A stretch of 64,000 nucleotides of DNA from Eopsaltria australis (lineage: Eukaryota; Chordata; Aves; Passeriformes; Petroicidae). Within the stretch, counting starts at the first letter, position 1. Each line of letters starts with the position of its first letter. The position numbers and the translations under genes were made by a program. Under the pieces are notes generated by a model that did no database searches, was not told where the DNA came from, and worked only from the letters and a program-made list of their open reading frames with translations. Below are positions 58,201 to 64,000 of this stretch, in pieces. Location: the NCBI GenBank assembly GCA_034509425.1, contig JAVTVJ010000040.1:2969501-3033500 (forward strand), given 5' to 3'.

Positions 58201-60540
58201 TTAAAAAAAACTCAACCATAATGGTTAGTCTATGCTTCCAATTATATTCTTTCTTCAATTAGTCTTGAAGAAACTAACACCTCTATTAATCATTTCAATT
58301 AACTCCACGCACCACATGACATCCGCACCAGCAGTCCATATGTTGCGTTCCAATCACCCAAATATTAAAGCCTTTTTAATTGATTGATCTAAAGAACATT
58401 CAACAGGCTCAAGGTGGCAGCCAGCCAGGAAATCCCAAAAGAAGATGACAAAAAGGTGGGGGTGCTAAACCAGCTTCCCAATTTGTTTTTCCTCTTCCTC
58501 CAGGGTTCACTAAGTTAATCCAATCACAGCCCATAAAGCCCCTTTTTAATAAAATAAATAAATAGATAAGAGAACACACATGTTGGCTTTCCCCCAGAGA
58601 AGCCCCCTCTGCTGAAGCTGGAGAGCCATCCTGTTAAGAAAGTGCTGCATAGGAGGGTGCATTTTTTATCCAGCAGAAATATTTAGCTTGGCCGCCCGCC
58701 AGGGAATGCTGAAAGAATAGACTGAATTAGGGGATTTACCTTCCACGTGTTTGGCACGCGTCATTAGAGGCTCTGAAGAGCTTGACTCTTTCGCTCTCTC
58801 ACTCTCTGTTTTTACTCCCCCCCACCAGAGCTTTGATGCAGAGAATAAAGTATGAGCTATAAGAGCAGATGATGTGTTGCAGTTCTAAATGCTGGCACGG
58901 TGGCTTTTGTGCTGTCAAAGAACACCGATGCTCAGTTTCTAAAGGTTTTGTTGTTTTGTTTTTTTTTTTAATTCCAGTCACGTATAGGGTGATACATTTT
59001 AAAAGCATTTGCTTTAACACAGGAAAAAAAAGCATGCTATTTTTCTTTCTCTCTTTTCCTAACAGCAACATCAACAACAGAAAAGTTTTTGAAGTTTTCT
59101 GTAGAAAGACTTAAACTTGGAGAAAGTGGCTTAAAAGTAAATTCCATAAGTGAAACTCCAATCACAGAGCATTTTAGGAGCTCATTCGAAAGGTTAGTGT
59201 TGTGACAATAACCCATTAATTGCACTGTCATTTGACTTTTATATGCTGCCATGTGGACTTATGTTAGTTAAAAAAAACCTTTTTTTACCTAAGTACTTAG
59301 GTCTTGCAAAAACCTATTAAGATCTATAACCAGAATGTGTTAGTAGAGGTGGTTGGTCTATACCTCAAGTAACTTGAGCACCTTCTCAGAATTTCTAATT
59401 TGTGGAAGGAAAGACTGACTATGTTTTAAGTTAGCCTCTGCCACCTTAACTTAGGGCAAAGAAAAAAAAGAAAAGGGAAAAACCCCACAGTTTCCAGATG
59501 AATAAAAACATGGGGGTCCTTAAACCAAAAGTATATGCAAATGTTTTGTCTGGCACATGTGCCAACCCTGTTTACAGGGCAGTCTTGCAGATCGACTCCC
59601 AATGCCACTAACACCCCTTCACTGAGCTGGAGTGAGCACTGGGAGAGCCCTGCTGCAGCTGCCTCTGCTGTACTGTCTCATCACTGTATCAGATAAATAC
59701 AGGCCCTATTCACTCAGTTTTTATTGCTATCAATTAAAACAAATCAGTTTAGAAGCTACTTGCTGACATGCTTACTCAAAGCAAGATTCAAGCAGAGTTT
59801 CTGAGCTACAATCCTGGCTATATCTGTATCACATCTTCACTTGCAAAAAAATCTGGGTCTGACTTCGGTTCAGCTAAATTCATGCCACCAGATGACAGAT
59901 CACATGTGAATTTTCATCTCTCTTTCTGTAAAACTAGTTCATTGGACCTTGCATATCAGACAATCCTGTGGTCTGCAGAAAAGCAACTTAAGGGATGGAT
60001 ACTAGGATGAAAGTACAAGCTATTAACTCCAACATCAGAAGGGTGCTGAGGACCATCTCCTTGCTGAGTGTAAAACACCTCAGCTGTAGGGACCTTCTCT
60101 TAGCTTAAGGGCAGACCCATAGTTTATCACGTCTTAAGTAAATCATTCATAATTCATAGCCAGGTTGAAAACCACACAAATAATGAGCTCTCAGTATTAC
60201 TCAGCGGAAAGTGAGAACTGGAGTTTTCCATCTAAACCCGTAAAGGCTGACAAGTTCAGACATGGTTTTGTGAGCTCCTTCCTGGACCCCACGTTTTTAA
60301 TTCAATTTAAAGAAAGTTAGGCAGCCACTTCCCCCCTGTCTTTGAAGTAAAGATGTTAACATCCGTGCTAATAATACAAACTACCCCTTCTTTTATCAAA
60401 GGCTTCAGCAATCACAAAGGCTTTATTTTCATCACAAAGAAAAACTGCAAAGTAAAGCTGCCTAGTTCTGCTGCTAACAGGGCAGGTTTGGCTCTGTGTA
60501 CTGCACAGATGCCAGCCAGTGCCCAGCGCACTGCTTTATA
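55250..60540. other. Upstream intergenic DNA, no gene seen
   Basis: Short open frames only, no domain recognised. It contains octamer ATGCAAAT near 55,743 and 59,534. A block at 58,200-58,400, listed separately, is rich in TTAATT/ATTAA cores. Confidence 0.55.
58200..58400. promoter_or_regulatory. Candidate conserved non-coding block
   Basis: Non-repetitive AT-rich sequence with repeated ATTAAT, CAATTAAC and TTTTTAATTGATTGATC segments and no frame. It has an enhancer-like texture but is unproven. Confidence 0.2.
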
Positions 60541-61790
60541 AATTCGTAGAATTGTTTCAGCTACAAAAGACCTTTAAGATCATAGACCTTAAAAATCATT
60601 CCAACCATGAGCCCAGCACTGCCAAGTCCACTGCTAAGTTGTTCCTAAGTGCCACAGCTATGTAGCTTTTAAATACCTCCTCCTAGGTTGGTCACTCCAC
60701 CACTTCTTCGGGCAGCCTGTTTCACCGCTCGACAACCGTTTCAGTGAAGAAATTTTCCCTAGTATATCCAATCAGAACTGCCCTTCATGCCAGTTGAGGC
60801 TGTTTCCTCTTGTCATAGAGAACAAAAAAGTCCTCACTGAGCCTCCTTTTCTCCAGGCTAAACCAGCCCAGCTCCCTCAGCTGCTCCTCAGAAGACTTTT
60901 ACTCCAGATCCTTCACCAGGTTTGCTGCCCTTCTCTGGACTCGCTCTGGCACCTCAGTGTCTTTCCTGTAGTGAATGGCCCAGAACAAGACACAGTGTTT
61001 GAGGTACAACCTCACCAGTGCTGAGTACAGGGTCCTGGTCACTGGCCAGGTCCTGCTGGCCACACTGTTGCTAATCCAGGCCAGGATGCCACTGGGTTTC
61101 TTGGCCACCTGGGCACAGGCTGGCTTGTGTTCAGCCACTGTTGACTGGTAACCTCAGGTCCTTTTCTGCTGGGCAGCTTCCCAGACACTCTTCCCCCAGC
61201 CTGTAGTGCTGTATGGGGTTCTTGTGAACCAGCTGCACGAGCTGGCATTTCACCTTGTTGGACCTCATACAATTGGCCTTGGCCCATTGATCCAGCCTAT
61301 CCTGTCCAGATCCCCCTGTAGGCCTCTCTGCCCTCCAGCAGATCAGCACTCCTCCCCAACTTGATGTCATCTGTGAACTGACTGAGGGTGAACTTAAACT
61401 TCTTGTCCAGGTAGTTGATATAGACATTGAACAAATATGGCCTCAATACTGAACCCTGGGGAGCACCACTGGTGACCAGCTGGATGCAACTCCATTCAGC
61501 ACCATTCTCTGGGCCTGGCCATCCAGACAGGTTTTTACCCAGTGAGGGGTGCCCCTGTCCAAGCCATGAGCAGCCAGGAGATTGCTGTGGGAGACAGTAT
61601 GAAAGGCTTTACTGAAGTCCAGGTAGACAATATCCACAGCCTTTCCCTCATCCCCTAAGTGGGTCACCTGGTCATAAGGAGACCAGGTTAGTCAAACAGC
61701 GCCTGCCTTTCATAAATCCACACTGGCTGAGCCTGATCCCCTGGTTCTCTTTATGTGTCAAGATGATCTGTTCCATAGTTTTGATGTTTC
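60541..61790 (-). mobile_element. CR1 LINE, 5'-truncated and decayed
   Basis: Read on the minus strand this is the 3' half of a chicken-repeat-1 non-LTR retrotransposon: reverse transcriptase, C-terminal region and short 3' UTR. Hallmarks are VYLDFSKAFHTVSHS (about 61,590-61,635), HGLDRGTPHWVKTCLDG, and the catalytic block reading QFTDDIKLG at about 61,358-61,384. FADD is usual in CR1, so the first motif residue is changed. Further on are LDQWAKANCMRSN and ERVQRRAANLVKDLE. The pieces lie in different frames, so it is inactive. The low-coordinate end (ACCTTTAAGATCAT, GCACTGCCAAGTCCA) is the conserved CR1 3' end. It is 17 kb upstream of PRDM1. Confidence 0.95.
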
Positions 61791-62006
61791 CAGTGGAGCA
61801 TCTTGGCTGCTAACTGAATCTCCAGATGACTGGCCATGCAGAATTTGCATACTGAACACTAGTAGCATTAGAAACTGCAACAGATAATTCCCCATCAGTT
61901 GTTTCCACCTTATCAGAAAACAGAGTATGTGCTCTGGAATGAGAGTTCCAAATGGGAAAATTCCTCTGTGGAAAGACTGCAGGTTTAATAAAAGGTAGTA
62001 GTGAAT

Positions 62007-62142
62007 GAGCCACTGAGAGTAGCTCAGCTGGTTACAGCGTGGTGCTAATAATGCCAAGGATGTGAGTTTGATCCCTATATGGGCCATTCACTGAAGGGAT
62101 GATCCTTGTGGGTCCCCTCCAATTCAGAATATTCTGTGAATT
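62007..62142 (+). mobile_element. tRNA-Ile-derived SINE with CR1-type tail (TguSINE1-like)
   Basis: The 5' part resembles tRNA-Ile(AAT): A box TAGCTCAGCTGG (62,020-62,031), anticodon loop CTAATAA (anticodon 62,047-62,049), a B-box-like GAGTTTGATCC, and the 3' acceptor strand TGGGCCA. It is followed not by a terminator but by GATCCTTGTGGGTCCC and CAGAATATTCTGTGAA, the 3' tail shared with CR1-X elements. That structure defines the passerine SINE family. The acceptor stem is disrupted and the B box mutated, so it is a retroposon copy, not a working tRNA gene. Confidence 0.85.
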
Positions 62143-64000
62143 AAGGTGTGGATGTTTCAGGCTCACATTCCATGACAAAGTGCCACAGGGCAGCACTTGC
62201 TTCTCAGTAAGGGAAGGTTTCCCTGGAAGGGAAGGTGTTTAGTTTTCCCCATGCCACTGGCACAGGGCTGCCTTCCTGTAAAACACCCACTGACACAAAA
62301 GGTGTCAAAAGCTGCATTTCTGCAGCTCTGGCCCCCATCATGTATGATCCCAGGAACATGTGAATTTCTGTGACTATGACTGGAAATTGCCTGCCTGCTT
62401 TGCCTCTTTAGTAGCTACAGTGAGGCCAAGTATATTTCAGTATTGTGATTGATATTTTGAAACTTAGGTCAAATAACAGAGAGCAATGGCCTGAGAATAT
62501 CAGTTCAGTGGCTTGATGTATTTGTCATCATTAAAACAAACTTGTGTTTAAACACAGTCTGCTTATCATATTTACAGAATAAAAATATGACCTTTAAAGT
62601 GAAATAAAAGAGCTTTTTCCCCCCCCACATCTCCTCCCTCTGTGTTTTTAATTAAAACCACGAACCAACACATGTATCCATCCTTCCTTCTGTTATGGCT
62701 TGGGATTCCACTCTCAAATACGATACAGATAAAACAAACATTTATGTGTTAGCAATTCGCAGCGCAGTAAATTCTCCTTTCCAAACCTGCCGTCTTCATT
62801 AAAATCTTATTTGCTTTGTAATCTCCTTTGATCGCTAAAGTTATAAGAAGCCCCCTCCTCTTCTTTTGATACTATCAGTGTAGCTTTTGACCAGAGAGCG
62901 TGATGAATTAAATGTATGACAGATATGACAGGTGAGGAGTGCTTGGAGAGGGCTTAAACAGCAGGGATAAGACAAAGCCCCCATTTAAGAACAAAACCCC
63001 TACCCGATGGCTAGCCCGTTAATGACCAACCACTCTATTTGTCCTGGTGGATGAGGAGCAAGCTGATACTACAGACAAAGCTTTGTTAGCCACCGGGCTG
63101 TTCTTCAATCAGGCCACACAACCAACTAATTGAAATGCCCAGTTTTTCCCCCTCAGGATTTGGTATACAAGCCAGGGGGTTTTGTAGGTATACTCTTTTC
63201 TTTTTCTTTTTTTCCCCCTGTAATGTATTAATTCAGCCACCACAAGTTTACAGCTGGACTAAGTGGAATTACACCATATAAACCTAAAAATCTATCTGCA
63301 GGGATCCAGCTAAGCCCTGGAGAGAGACAAGTCCAGCAATACAAATCCAAGGAAATTTGGAAGTCAATCCATTAGGATTACCAAGCCTTTGATTTTGGAA
63401 GTCACAGGCTCAAAATATGGGAGCGATGAACTCTATCTTCCTTCATTTTAGCCTCTTTTCAGAGGAGTTATTGACCCCATTTTTTTCCTATTAAAACATA
63501 TTGATAAATGTGACAGAATTATATTTGGTTTCCATTATATTTTAAATGAAGGAAGACATGAAAATATCTGCTTTCCTGAACTCGTGGGTAACATACCCTT
63601 TAAAATTTCATACATATTTTCTACATATTTAAAACTGCCACAAGCAAAGTCATCACTCTTCTCATCAGCTAAAGGCCGCTGTGCCCCTCTGTAAGGTTCA
63701 TGTAACTTACAGTGTGGTGTGCTGTGCCTAAACGTGGAGTTCCAGGCTCTGGTAACTGTAAACCAGTGGCTGCTTCCCAGAGGTGAAGAAATCTCTGTGC
63801 CCCCTGCAGACCAGGATTATATTCTCAATGGGCAGTCTCTCATTTTAGCCTACCAATCTGTGGTTACAGGAGTTTCCAGGGGTAGGTGCCAATGCAATAT
63901 TCATTGTTAAACCCAAACGGTAAAGAAAAATTAGATTATATGGATGCAGTAATGGTCTGGGTATAACGGAAAGCACCACCTAAAGCAAGAAGAGTTTTCA
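62143..64000. other. Intergenic DNA with AT-rich unique blocks, no gene seen
   Basis: No coding frame of note. Segments near 62,640-62,900 and 63,000-63,140 (GCCCGTTAATGACC, CAACTAATTGAAATG) have the unique, TAAT-rich texture of conserved non-coding DNA. Poly-pyrimidine runs lie near 62,620 and 63,200. Confidence 0.4.

Noticed and set aside
62007..62090. Functional tRNA-Ile gene
   Set aside because: Acceptor stem disrupted, B box mutated, no terminator T-run directly after the tRNA part, and a CR1-type tail follows. It is a SINE.
1..64000. CRISPR arrays, bacterial operons, phage or plasmid features
   Set aside because: Intron-exon structure, CpG islands, CR1 and tRNA-SINE repeats show vertebrate nuclear DNA. 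No regularly spaced direct repeats or prokaryotic gene packing are present.
1..64000. Endogenous retrovirus or LTR element
   Set aside because: No paired LTRs, primer-binding site or gag/pol-like translation seen. The only reverse transcriptase is the CR1 fragment.

Overview
The window is vertebrate nuclear DNA, almost certainly from a bird and probably a songbird (passerine). Two things point there. One is a 5'-truncated CR1 LINE at 60.5-61.8 kb. The other, just beside it, is a tRNA-Ile-derived SINE with a CR1-type 3' tail, a family known from passerines. The only protein-coding gene I can support is PRDM1 (BLIMP-1), on the minus strand and complete in its coding part.

PRDM1 layout, right to left: a CpG-rich promoter and candidate non-coding exon 1 (about 43.4-43.75 kb); exon 2 with the start codon (41,693-41,941, ATG at 41,875); exon 3 (35,055-35,174); exon 4 (31,690-31,942); the large exon 5 (22,937-24,045); exon 6 (22,507-22,635); exon 7 with the stop (21,544-22,119). 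A roughly 2.6 kb 3' UTR then ends near 18.95 kb. Every junction is GT/AG and the phases agree. The spliced frame is exactly 789 codons, the length I know for mammalian PRDM1-alpha. It contains a PR domain split over exons 2-4, a Pro/Ser-rich middle, five zinc fingers (the last C2HC) and a C-terminal VKQE SUMO motif.

Three CpG-rich islands lie in the locus: at the promoter, in intron 2 (37.4-38.25 kb) and in intron 3 (33.0-33.6 kb). The intron 3 island sits where the internal promoter of the short PRDM1-beta form is expected, because exons 1-3 end exactly at residue 101. TGCTGAGTCA (MARE/BACH-AP-1) motifs occur in intron 3, in intron 2 and upstream of the promoter. Three miR-9 seed matches lie in the 3' UTR.

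The left 18.9 kb (downstream of PRDM1) and the right 20 kb (upstream) hold no coding gene that I recognise. They contain a few old MIR-like SINE remnants, simple repeats, and non-repetitive AT-rich blocks that may be regulatory. The most unusual unexplained structure is a long near-perfect hairpin at 55,150-55,249. Most of its arm mismatches are G-U-compatible when read as plus-strand RNA. I found no evidence of a new multi-gene system: this is a developmental regulator locus.
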